A DNA stretch of 64,000 nucleotides, taken from Aureimonas psammosilenae (lineage in GTDB: Bacteria; Pseudomonadota; Alphaproteobacteria; Rhizobiales; Rhizobiaceae). The translations under genes were made by a program, and so were the position numbers. The DNA lies in the NCBI RefSeq assembly GCF_009176975.1, contig NZ_WEZG01000006.1:62001-126000 (forward strand), in the 5' to 3' direction. The notes below the pieces were generated by a model that was given only the letters and a program-made list of their open reading frames with translations, did no database searches and was not told where the DNA came from. Below, one piece after another: positions 20,409-27,461 of this stretch (positions within the stretch are counted from its first letter, which is position 1; the number at the start of each line of letters is the position of its first letter).

Positions 20409-21607
20409 CGCCGGGCGCGCGCAGCGTGTTTGGCGACGATGCGTGCCGTGTTCACCGCGCCGTCCAGCGCGAAATCCACCGCGGGCATGGCGCGCCGGCG
20501 CGGCGCATCGGCGAGCGCGGCGTCGATCGTGCTCGCAAGCCTCGCTTCCAGTTCGGCTTCCGGCAGGATGTGAAGAAAGCCCCGCTCGGCGAGCCGCCCG
20601 GCCCGCTCGGCCTGTTCGGTTTCTTCTTCCGCGCCGATCGGCACGACGATGGCGGGAACGCCGGCGCGCAGAAGATCGATCGTGGTGTTGTAGCCGCCCT
20701 GGCTGATCGACAGAGCAGCGCGCCTCAGAACGGCGGGGAAGTCGGATCGGAAGCGCTCGACATGAATGCGCCCGCCGCCCGCTTCTTGCGCCATCGCGGC
20801 AGTTCCCGCGATCGCGTCGAACTCGTCTTGGGCCAAGCGTGGGCCGGTGATGAGACGCCAGTCGAGGTCGCGTGCGCCCGAGCGGCTTCGGGCGTCGAGA
20901 GCCGCGCGCATCAAGGTCGCGCCGACCGCCCCGCCCCCGGCCGAAACCACGACCTCATCCAAGCCCGGCCCCGCCGGGTCGATTTCCGCCACGCCGCCGA
21001 GGCTCGAAATGTCGGAGGACACATAGCCGGTATAGCGCAGCTTCTCCGCGATCCGCTCCGCCTCGCCGAAGCTCGACCCGAAGGGCACGAAGCCGGGATC
21101 GCCATGCACCAGCACCTCGTCGAAGGAGGACAGGATGAGGTCGGCGGCTTCCGTTTCGCGCGAGGCCTTGGCGGGCTTCACCAGAATATCGCGCACGGAA
21201 GACAGGATGGCCGGAGCCGGCGACCACCCGCGCAGGCGCTCGATCAATGGCAGAAGCTCGAACCGGAACTGCCGGCGGCCGAAGGGGAAGAGTTCGAGAA
21301 GCACGGCTTGCGGCCGCACCTCCTCCACAATGGCGAGAAGCTCGTTCTTCCGATTCTCCCGCCAAGCCTCGTCGGCGGGCTCGCCCGACGCGGTGATGAG
21401 GGTCGAGAAATCGCCGCCCCGGATGGTGGCGGATGGAAGATAGCGGACGCTCGCTCCCGGATAGCCGATGCCTTCCTCGCGCGTGCCACCGTGAACCACG
21501 GTGACGTCCAGCCCGTCATGCGCCATCGCCGCCGCGATGGCCCCGGCGCGCTTCAGATGGCCGACGCCCAGAAGATGCTGGACATAGAAAAGGACGCGAT
21601 CGCTCAT
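20405..21607 (-). CDS. Glycosyltransferase, GT28/MurG-like
   Basis: A 400-residue two-domain GT-B glycosyltransferase without membrane helices. The N-terminal nucleotide-sugar fold opens with VLFYVQHLLGVGHLKRA, whose GxGHLxR motif also opens the paralogue at 24596-25795. The C-terminal domain carries SQGGYNTTIDLLRAGVPAIVVP (about residues 324-345) and an EEETEQAERAGRL acceptor/donor loop. The ATG at 21607 overlaps the TGA of the phosphatase gene. Donor and acceptor sugars cannot be read from the sequence. It is part of a coupled run with a deacetylase and two GT4 enzymes. Confidence 0.82.
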   Translation of the reverse strand: MSDRVLFYVQHLLGVGHLKRAGAIAAAMAHDGLDVTVVHGGTREEGIGYPGASVRYLPSATIRGGDFSTLITASGEPADEAWRENRKNELLAIVEEVRPQAVLLELFPFGRRQFRFELLPLIERLRGWSPAPAILSSVRDILVKPAKASRETEAADLILSSFDEVLVHGDPGFVPFGSSFGEAERIAEKLRYTGYVSSDISSLGGVAEIDPAGPGLDEVVVSAGGGAVGATLMRAALDARSRSGARDLDWRLITGPRLAQDEFDAIAGTAAMAQEAGGGRIHVERFRSDFPAVLRRAALSISQGGYNTTIDLLRAGVPAIVVPIGAEEETEQAERAGRLAERGFLHILPEAELEARLASTIDAALADAPRRRAMPAVDFALDGAVNTARIVAKHAARARR

Positions 21608-22182
21608 GACGCCTTGGCCTCCAAGGGAATGTTCGCTTGGGCCAAAGCCAGCGCGCCGCCGGCCTCCAGCCTGAAGAGATGGGCGCTGGCGGGACGCAGC
21701 TTCACCGGCGCCTTGCCGGTCATGTTCCACGGCCAAGCCACGGCCAGGAGCGCCCGGATGACGCCCTTGTGAGTGACGACGATCGAATCCTCCTCCAGCG
21801 TTGCAAGACCCGCCAATGCGCGCGCGCCGACTTCGCGCGGAGATTCGCCGCCCTCACCCCGAAAGTCGAGGCCCCGCGCCTCGTTGGCGGCAAAGGCCTC
21901 GTCGGCGCGAAGCTCTTCCAGCGTTCGCCCTTCGAAAGCGCCCCAATCCATCTCGATGAAGCTTGGATTCACAATGGGCGTCAGACCCAGGGCTTCAGCC
22001 GTTTGGCGGGCGCGAGCGAGCGGGCTCGACAGGCAGGGCCAGGAACGACTGAAGGAGGGCAACGTCCAAGAGCGGGCCTCGCTGAGACCTTGGCTTGAAA
22101 GGTCCGGATCGGCACGCCCCTGCATTCTGCCGAGGCGGTTCCATTCTGTCGGCGCGTGGCGAAGGATCAGGAAATCAGGCAT
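21604..22182 (-). CDS. Histidine phosphatase family protein
   Basis: A 192-residue phosphoglycerate-mutase-like phosphatase. The catalytic motif LRHAPTEWNRLGRMQGRAD (7-25, with H9 as phosphate acceptor) and the second half IVVTHKGVIRALLA with H138 are present, together with SSPLARARQTAEAL and the MDWGAFEGRTLEEL block. Members dephosphorylate small sugars, nucleotides or cobalamin precursors. Embedded between glycosyltransferase genes with 8-bp and 4-bp overlaps, it may act on a sugar-phosphate intermediate here, which is inference. ATG start at 22182. Confidence 0.88.
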   Translation of the reverse strand: MPDFLILRHAPTEWNRLGRMQGRADPDLSSQGLSEARSWTLPSFSRSWPCLSSPLARARQTAEALGLTPIVNPSFIEMDWGAFEGRTLEELRADEAFAANEARGLDFRGEGGESPREVGARALAGLATLEEDSIVVTHKGVIRALLAVAWPWNMTGKAPVKLRPASAHLFRLEAGGALALAQANIPLEAKAS

Positions 22183-23335
22183 CGCGCATCCCGCTTTGCC
22201 GGCTTACCAGAGAAAGAAGATCCGCGCGCAGCAGGGTCGCGGCAGCATCGAGGCCGTTCACCGCCTCCGCCCGTTCCGCTCCCGCCCGTCCCATAGAGGA
22301 AACCAGAGCCGGATCGAGGAGAAGCTTCTCCAATCCTTCCGCTAGAGTATGAGAATCACCCGCTGGCACGACAAGCCCGGTGCGGCCATGGTCCACTATC
22401 GCATGGATACCGCCCGACCGCCCCGCCATGACGGCGAGACCGCTGGCGGCCGCTTCGATGAAGGCCAAACCGAAAGCTTCCTTCACCGAAGGCCAAGCGT
22501 AGATATCCGCCCCGGCATAGGCCTCCCGCAGTTCGTCGCCTTCCAAGCGGCCGGCAAAGGCGACGCGCGAACCGAAGGGCTCCATCAGGGCGCGAACCTC
22601 GTCTTCCGCCGGCCCATCGCCGACGAGAAGCGCGTTCCACCGGCAATTCCCGAGCCGCGCGAAGCTGTCGGCCAGCACCCGGTAGGATCTAAGCTTCTGG
22701 TCGCGCCGCATCATCGCGACGGTAAGAACGAGCGGCGTCGCCTCCTCGAAGCCGTAACGGACGGCGAGCGCTTGGCGCGCTCGGCGGCGTTCCGCCTCAT
22801 CGACGCGGAAAGGGGTCGTGTCGATGAAGGGCGGCAGATCGAGAAGCGCGCCCGCCTTTGCGATCGGCTCCAGGCAGGCCCGGTCGTTCGAGTTGAGGAC
22901 ATAGACGCGATCGGCTCGCGAAATCGCATCCTGCGCCACCGCATAGCCCCGCGCCCAATGCCCGTCCCTTCGCTTCGGTGAATGGGAGGCCTCGGCGAGG
23001 ACATAAGGGATGCCGAGCGCCCCCGAGACGGCGGGGCCGAGATGATCGGGGGCCTTGTGGTAAAGGTGGTAGGTGAACCAGAGCGCCGGACGCTCCGGTA
23101 GCCCAAGCGCGCGGTAATGGGCGACGAGCCGTTCGGCTTCCGCCCTGCCCTCCCCTTCCAGTTTCCTCTGCCGCGCCTCGTCGCCTCCACCCTCATAGGC
23201 GCGAAGGCGCGAGGCGACGTCCGGCTCGAACCCGGCCCGCTCCAACGCTGCCAGGAACAGCCGCGCCATCCGCCCTTCGCCGGACGGCACCGGATCGTCC
23301 GGCGCCTTCATCGGGGCGTAGAAGGCGACCCTCAC
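22175..23335 (-). CDS. Glycosyltransferase family 4
   Basis: A 386-residue GT-B fold enzyme, cytoplasmic face of the membrane. The N-terminus MRVAFYAPMKAPDDPVPSG is a typical acceptor-domain start. The C-terminal donor domain has VLTVAMMRRDQKLRSYRVLADSF, the ALLVGDGPAEDEV strand, DIYAWPSVKEAFGLAFIEAAA (E-x7-E catalytic motif, about residues 279-299) and GLAVMAGRSGGIHAIV. The GTG start at 23335 overlaps the TGA of the previous GT4 gene. Donor specificity is unknown. It probably adds one sugar in the glycan built by this operon. Confidence 0.88.
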   Translation of the reverse strand: MRVAFYAPMKAPDDPVPSGEGRMARLFLAALERAGFEPDVASRLRAYEGGGDEARQRKLEGEGRAEAERLVAHYRALGLPERPALWFTYHLYHKAPDHLGPAVSGALGIPYVLAEASHSPKRRDGHWARGYAVAQDAISRADRVYVLNSNDRACLEPIAKAGALLDLPPFIDTTPFRVDEAERRRARQALAVRYGFEEATPLVLTVAMMRRDQKLRSYRVLADSFARLGNCRWNALLVGDGPAEDEVRALMEPFGSRVAFAGRLEGDELREAYAGADIYAWPSVKEAFGLAFIEAAASGLAVMAGRSGGIHAIVDHGRTGLVVPAGDSHTLAEGLEKLLLDPALVSSMGRAGAERAEAVNGLDAAATLLRADLLSLVSRQSGMRDA

Positions 23336-24585
23336 CCCTCGAGCACCTTGCCGATGCGCCCGAACACGGCGCGAACGCCGCTCGCATGGCCGAAATGGGC
23401 GTGGACGTGGCTCTCGCCTGCCCGCCCGAGCCGGTCGCGCAAAGCGGGATCGCGGATCGCGCGGGCAAGCACCTCGGAAAGCGCCAGTGCGTCGTCGGGC
23501 GGCGCCAGAAGGCCGGTTTCGCCGTCGCGGATGATTTCCGGCACGGCCGAAACCCGCGTGGAAATGCAGGCGAGACGCTGGCTCTGGGCTTCCATCAGGA
23601 CGTTCGGCAACCCGTCTCGGTCGCCGTCGTCGGAAACGCGGCAGTTGAGAACGAAGAGATCGCTCGCGCGGTATCGCTCCAACAATTCGGCCTGCGTCAT
23701 GGAGCCGAGAAAGGACACCCGTTCCGCCACGCCCAAACGCTCCGCCCGCGCCTTCATCTCCCCCTTCAACGGCCCTCCGCCCGCGATCTCCAGCGTCCAG
23801 GACAGGTGCTTCAACTCACCCAGCGCGTCGAGAAGACCGGCATAGCCCTTCTTGTCGACGAGGCGGCCGACGCAAAGGAGCCGCACTGGCCAGGCCGGAT
23901 CGGAGCCGTCGCGGGGGGGCTCGCTCCTTCCCTCCGGCGGCGGCGGAAAGCGCGAGAAATCGAGCCCGTGATACACAAGCGAGACCTTTTCGGGCTCGGG
24001 CGCGAGACCCTTCAAATGCTCGGCATTGGCCGCCGTGCAGGTGACCAGAAAGGCGCAATCGGCGAGCTTCTCGCGCTTTTCCCAATCGGGAATGGTCCAG
24101 ATGTCCTTGGCATGGGCGGACACGGCGAAGGGCAGGCCCAGCATCCGCGTCGCGTAGCGGGCGACCGAGCCCGGCGTATGGAGGAAGTGGACGAAGACGA
24201 GGCCGATATCGGCCGGCATCTCGGCCGCCAGAACCAGCGCCTGCCCCCAGCGCCGGCCGCGATTGGGGGTGCGGTCGCGCTTCCAGTCGGCGAGAAACAT
24301 GCGCCGCGCTTGGGCATAGCCCGGCAGCTTGCGCGCCTTCCACCATGAGCGCAGAACGCGCGGAATATCGGTGTAGAGATATTCCGGCAGGTAGTTCGGC
24401 ACCTCAGCGATCTCGCGATGCACCGGATGCTCGCGCTCGTCGGTCGGCAGGCGCAGCGACACGAGTTCGATCGGCAGCCCGAGTTTCTTCAGTTCGAGGA
24501 TTTCCTGCGCGATGAAGGTTTCCGACAAGCGCGGATAGCCCTTCAGCACGATGGCGACGCGCGCACGCGCCGTCGAGACATTCAT
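23332..24585 (-). CDS. Glycosyltransferase family 4
   Basis: A 417-residue GT-B glycosyltransferase. ATG at 24585 is chosen because AAAGG lies just upstream and the family start VAIVLKGYPRLSETFIAQEI follows at about residue 10; the frame is open for 22 further codons upstream. C-terminal motifs are RLLCVGRLVDKKGYAGLLDAL, LEIAGGGPLKGEM, the donor site with E-x7-E in DGLPNVLMEAQSQRL, and PEIIRDGETGLLAPPDD. The KGYPRLSETFI start is common in exopolysaccharide GT4 enzymes. It follows the GT28-like gene by 10 bp and overlaps the next GT4 gene by 4 bp. Confidence 0.88.
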   Translation of the reverse strand: MNVSTARARVAIVLKGYPRLSETFIAQEILELKKLGLPIELVSLRLPTDEREHPVHREIAEVPNYLPEYLYTDIPRVLRSWWKARKLPGYAQARRMFLADWKRDRTPNRGRRWGQALVLAAEMPADIGLVFVHFLHTPGSVARYATRMLGLPFAVSAHAKDIWTIPDWEKREKLADCAFLVTCTAANAEHLKGLAPEPEKVSLVYHGLDFSRFPPPPEGRSEPPRDGSDPAWPVRLLCVGRLVDKKGYAGLLDALGELKHLSWTLEIAGGGPLKGEMKARAERLGVAERVSFLGSMTQAELLERYRASDLFVLNCRVSDDGDRDGLPNVLMEAQSQRLACISTRVSAVPEIIRDGETGLLAPPDDALALSEVLARAIRDPALRDRLGRAGESHVHAHFGHASGVRAVFGRIGKVLEG

Positions 24586-24595
24586 GGAAGGCCTT

Positions 24596-25795
24596 TCAAG
24601 CGATGTCGAGAAGCGCGGGCGCTTCGCGGCGCTCGCGAACGGCGGCCGCAAAGCGCCGGTCGATCTCTTCGAGGCCCGACAGGAGGCCCGGCAGATGCGC
24701 GGCGGAGGGCGGCGGCTGGTTCGGCAACTCGCGCAGGGCGGCCGCCATGCGCGCCGGGTCGCGCTCGCCTTCCGGCAGCATGACGCGCAGGAGACCGAGT
24801 TCCTCGGCCCGCGTCGCGCGGATATATTGTTCGAGACGCGGCTTGGTGCGCGGCACCATCAAGGTCGGCTTGTCGAAGCTCAGCATCTCGCAGAAGGTGT
24901 TGTAGCCGCCCATGGTGACGAGGCCGGACGCGCCCTTCACCATCGCCTCCATGTTGGTGACGAAGGTTTCGGCGCTGAGCTTCGGGACGGCCGCGATGCG
25001 GTCGCGAAAGCTCGTCTTCTCCTCGACCGAAAGAAACGGGCCGAAGACGATCCGGGCGCGGCAAGGCAGCGCCGGGTCGTGCTCGTAGGCCGAGATCACC
25101 CAGTCCATCACCACCGCCCCGTCGCCCCCGCCGCCGGCATGGACGAGAAGATAAGGCTCTACCGGCCCTTCCGGCGCCTCGTCCTCGTCGCTGCCGATGG
25201 TGCGGCGCAGATAGCCTGTATAGCCGACGCGGCTCATCACGCGCTCCGACAGGCCGAGCCCGTCCAGCGGGCGATAAACCTCTTCCGGGCCGAAGACCCA
25301 GATATCGTCGTAGAGCGTTTCCACCGCCTCGATGGCGCCCTTGCGCTCCCACTCGTCCTTCAGCCGCGCGGTGTCGTCCAGAATCTCGCGGATGCCGAGG
25401 ACGTTGCGCGTTCCTTCGCGGCGCAGAAAGGCCAGGGCTTCGCTCACTTCGCCCTTCAGGCCGAGCGGCTCCTTGTCGACCAGAAACACGTCCGGCCGGA
25501 AGCGGCGCGCCGTTTCCAGGATGATGACGGAGCGGATCTCCATCATGTCCTCGGCGGCGATGCCGTCGACGCTGGACGCATAGGTGCTGTTGTCGAGCTT
25601 CACGATGCCCGGCACGCGGATGAAGTCGACGCGAGGATGGAGATCGAACGAGCCGACCACCGGCGAGCCGGTGACAATGAGAACCGCCAGATCCTCGTGG
25701 ACCGCCGTCAGATGGTTGGCGATCGTCTGGCACCGGCGCAGATGGCCGAGCCCGTAGGAATCGTGGCTGTAGATAAGGAGCCGCTTGCCGTTCAT
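24596..25795 (-). CDS. Glycosyltransferase, GT28/MurG-like; first gene of the glycan run
   Basis: A 399-residue glycosyltransferase related to the one at 20405-21607. It opens LLIYSHDSYGLGHLRRC with the GxGHLxR motif, and its donor domain has LLVHAGGGGDGAVVMDW and LVTMGGYNTFCEMLSFDKP with the GGYNT motif near residue 298. The two paralogues differ enough to suggest different steps. This is the most upstream gene of the minus-strand run; 140 bp separate it from the next same-strand gene, and that gap contains paired CTTAAG palindromes that may be regulatory. Confidence 0.82.
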   Translation of the reverse strand: MNGKRLLIYSHDSYGLGHLRRCQTIANHLTAVHEDLAVLIVTGSPVVGSFDLHPRVDFIRVPGIVKLDNSTYASSVDGIAAEDMMEIRSVIILETARRFRPDVFLVDKEPLGLKGEVSEALAFLRREGTRNVLGIREILDDTARLKDEWERKGAIEAVETLYDDIWVFGPEEVYRPLDGLGLSERVMSRVGYTGYLRRTIGSDEDEAPEGPVEPYLLVHAGGGGDGAVVMDWVISAYEHDPALPCRARIVFGPFLSVEEKTSFRDRIAAVPKLSAETFVTNMEAMVKGASGLVTMGGYNTFCEMLSFDKPTLMVPRTKPRLEQYIRATRAEELGLLRVMLPEGERDPARMAAALRELPNQPPPSAAHLPGLLSGLEEIDRRFAAAVRERREAPALLDIA

Positions 25796-25855
25796 CGTCC
25801 GCTTTTCGTGAACCGCACCTTCAGTCCCTCGACGGCGCCAAGACTCGCTCCGTCT

Positions 25856-25872
25856 CTTAAGGACTTAAGTCC
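25856..25872. promoter_or_regulatory. Candidate operator: two overlapping AT-rich palindromes upstream of the glycan operon
   Basis: The sequence CTTAAGGACTTAAGTCC holds two CTTAAG palindromes (25856-25861 and 25864-25869), and the second is the centre of a perfect 12-bp palindrome GGACTTAAGTCC (25861-25872). It lies 61-77 bp upstream of the first glycosyltransferase start at 25795. Such an AT-centred palindrome stands out in this GC-rich DNA and has the placement of a repressor or activator site. No regulator gene is nearby. Confidence 0.35.
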
Positions 25873-25935
25873 ATTCGCGTCCAAAGCCAACCGGGCGGGG
25901 TTTCGCGCGCCGAACATTTTGGCGAGAGGCCGATG

Positions 25936-26919
25936 TCAGCGCCGGACATCCACGACGATCCGCCCGCGCGAACGGTTGTCCATCAACTCGCCCGCCGCCC
26001 CGATCGCCTCGCCCAGGCCGATCTCGCGGACCGTTTCTTCCAGGAGGCCGGGGTCCACGATATCCGTGAGACGCGCCCAGGCTTCCTCGCGGTCGCCTCT
26101 TGGCCGATACACGCTGTCGATCCCGAGAAGCGACACGCCGCGCAGGATGAAGGGCGCGACGGTGGCGGGAAAGTCCATGCCGCCGGCAAGGCCGCAGGCC
26201 GCGACCGCCGCGCCGCGCCGCGCGCCCGCGCAAACATTGGCGAGCGTCGTGAAGCCGATATTGTCGATGGCCCCCGCCCAACGCTCCTTGGCGAGCGGCT
26301 TGCCCGGTGCCGCGAACTCCGCCCGGTCGAGGATCGTGGCCGCGCCGAGACGCTTCAAGTAATCACCGTGCTCCGGGCGACCCGTCACCGCAGCGACCTC
26401 GTAACCGAGCCGCGACAGCACGGTCACGGCCACCGAGCCGACGCCGCCCGTGGCCCCGGTGACGAGCACCTCGCCATCGCTTGGGCCCAATCCATGGCGC
26501 TCCAGCGCGAGAACGGCGAGCATCGCCGTATAGCCCGCCGTGCCGAGGCCCATGGCCTGGCGCGCGTCGAAGGCGGCGGGACGGCGGATCAGCCACTCGC
26601 CCTTCACCTTCGCCTTTTCGGCGAGCCCTCCCCAATGGGCCTCGCCGACGCCCCAGCCGTTGAGGAGGACTTCGTCGCCTTCGCGCCAATCGGGATGCCG
26701 GCTGGCGGTGACGACGCCCGCCAGATCGACGCCCGGCACCATCGGAAAGCTTCGCACCACCGGCCCCCGCCCGGTGATGGCGAGTGCATCCTTGTAGTTC
26801 AGCGTCGAATATTGAACGTCCACCTCGACATCGCCTTCCGGCAGATGCGCGGTGTCGAGTTCCGTCAGCGCGGTCTGCGTCCCTTCAGGCGTTCGGGTGA
26901 CGAGGAGGGCGCGAAACAT
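25936..26919 (-). CDS. acuI: Acrylyl-CoA reductase (NADPH) / YhdH-type quinone oxidoreductase
   Basis: A 327-residue medium-chain dehydrogenase/reductase without zinc ligands. Typical YhdH/AcuI features are YSTLNYKDALAITGRGPVVR (about 39-58), PGVDLAGVV, the NADPH fold VLVTGATGGVGSVAVTVL (about 150-167) with the dinucleotide Gly motif, and the GLAGGMDFPATVAPFILRG block. It reduces acryloyl-CoA and related enoyl substrates. I start at the ATG at 26919, with CGGAG about 9 bp upstream. A 140-bp gap separates it from the glycan operon downstream, so it is probably its own unit. Confidence 0.87.
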   Translation of the reverse strand: MFRALLVTRTPEGTQTALTELDTAHLPEGDVEVDVQYSTLNYKDALAITGRGPVVRSFPMVPGVDLAGVVTASRHPDWREGDEVLLNGWGVGEAHWGGLAEKAKVKGEWLIRRPAAFDARQAMGLGTAGYTAMLAVLALERHGLGPSDGEVLVTGATGGVGSVAVTVLSRLGYEVAAVTGRPEHGDYLKRLGAATILDRAEFAAPGKPLAKERWAGAIDNIGFTTLANVCAGARRGAAVAACGLAGGMDFPATVAPFILRGVSLLGIDSVYRPRGDREEAWARLTDIVDPGLLEETVREIGLGEAIGAAGELMDNRSRGRIVVDVRR

Positions 26920-27035
26920 GGTAAATTCTCCGTTGATCGAGGGAGCAGATGTCGCGCCGGCGCATTCCGCCAAGCATGCCCCGCTCGCCGGGTTCGCGCG
27001 CCGAAGAATCTTCCCCGTTTCCTGGAATGATTCTG

Positions 27036-27077
27036 GAGCGTGTCATCGTCCCGACCGAATTAAAGGGCATGACGCTC
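27036..27077. repeat. Imperfect inverted repeat, possible REP-like element
   Basis: GAGCG-TG-TCAT on the left and ATGACGCTC on the right form an imperfect stem around an AT-richer centre (CCGAATTAAAGGG). It sits in the 190-bp gap between the acuI-like gene and a small plus-strand gene. Short palindromic elements of this kind recur in Hyphomicrobiales genomes, but only this one copy was noticed here, so the repeat nature is unproven. It could also be part of a divergent promoter region. Confidence 0.3.
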
Positions 27078-27109
27078 GAGTCGGACAACGCAAAGAAGGG
27101 AGGTTGCTC

Positions 27110-27316
27110 GTGTTCAACGTGTTTCATCAGCGGAAAGACCCTTCGATCGTATGCGTTATCCCGGATGTCGGCATCATGCCCACCTTTCTTCGCGAGGAAG
27201 GCTGGCGCTATGGCGGCCGCACTGACCGGGTGAAGGGCGTCCTGTCCGAATTCGACCATGCCGCGGCGAAAGCCGTGATCCAGCGTACCGGTTTCTACGT
27301 CTACGCGGAGCAGTAG
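27110..27316 (+). CDS. Small conserved protein of 68 residues, function unknown
   Basis: GTG start at 27110 with an excellent GGGAGG ribosome-binding site 6 bp upstream decides the start within a longer open frame. The product begins FNVFHQRKDPSIVCVIPD, contains FLREEGWRYGGR in the middle and ends in RTGFYVYAEQ. It has no membrane segment or signal peptide. I recall similar short proteins with an FNVF(H)QRKDPSIVCVIP start in Hyphomicrobiales, all uncharacterised. It stands alone between the acuI-like gene (divergent) and the FUSC gene 145 bp downstream. Confidence 0.7.
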   Translation: MFNVFHQRKDPSIVCVIPDVGIMPTFLREEGWRYGGRTDRVKGVLSEFDHAAAKAVIQRTGFYVYAEQ

Positions 27317-27461
27317 AGCGTCCCGCCCCATTCTTCGGGCTCCGGGCCGCCACCGGTCCGGGGTCCCTTCCGCTCGACTTGCGCTCACCGAACTCTAACC
27401 TTGTTCCGTCGGCCGCACACGGCCGAAGGGGAAGCTGGCTGTTCGAGGGGCGCACGAGAAC

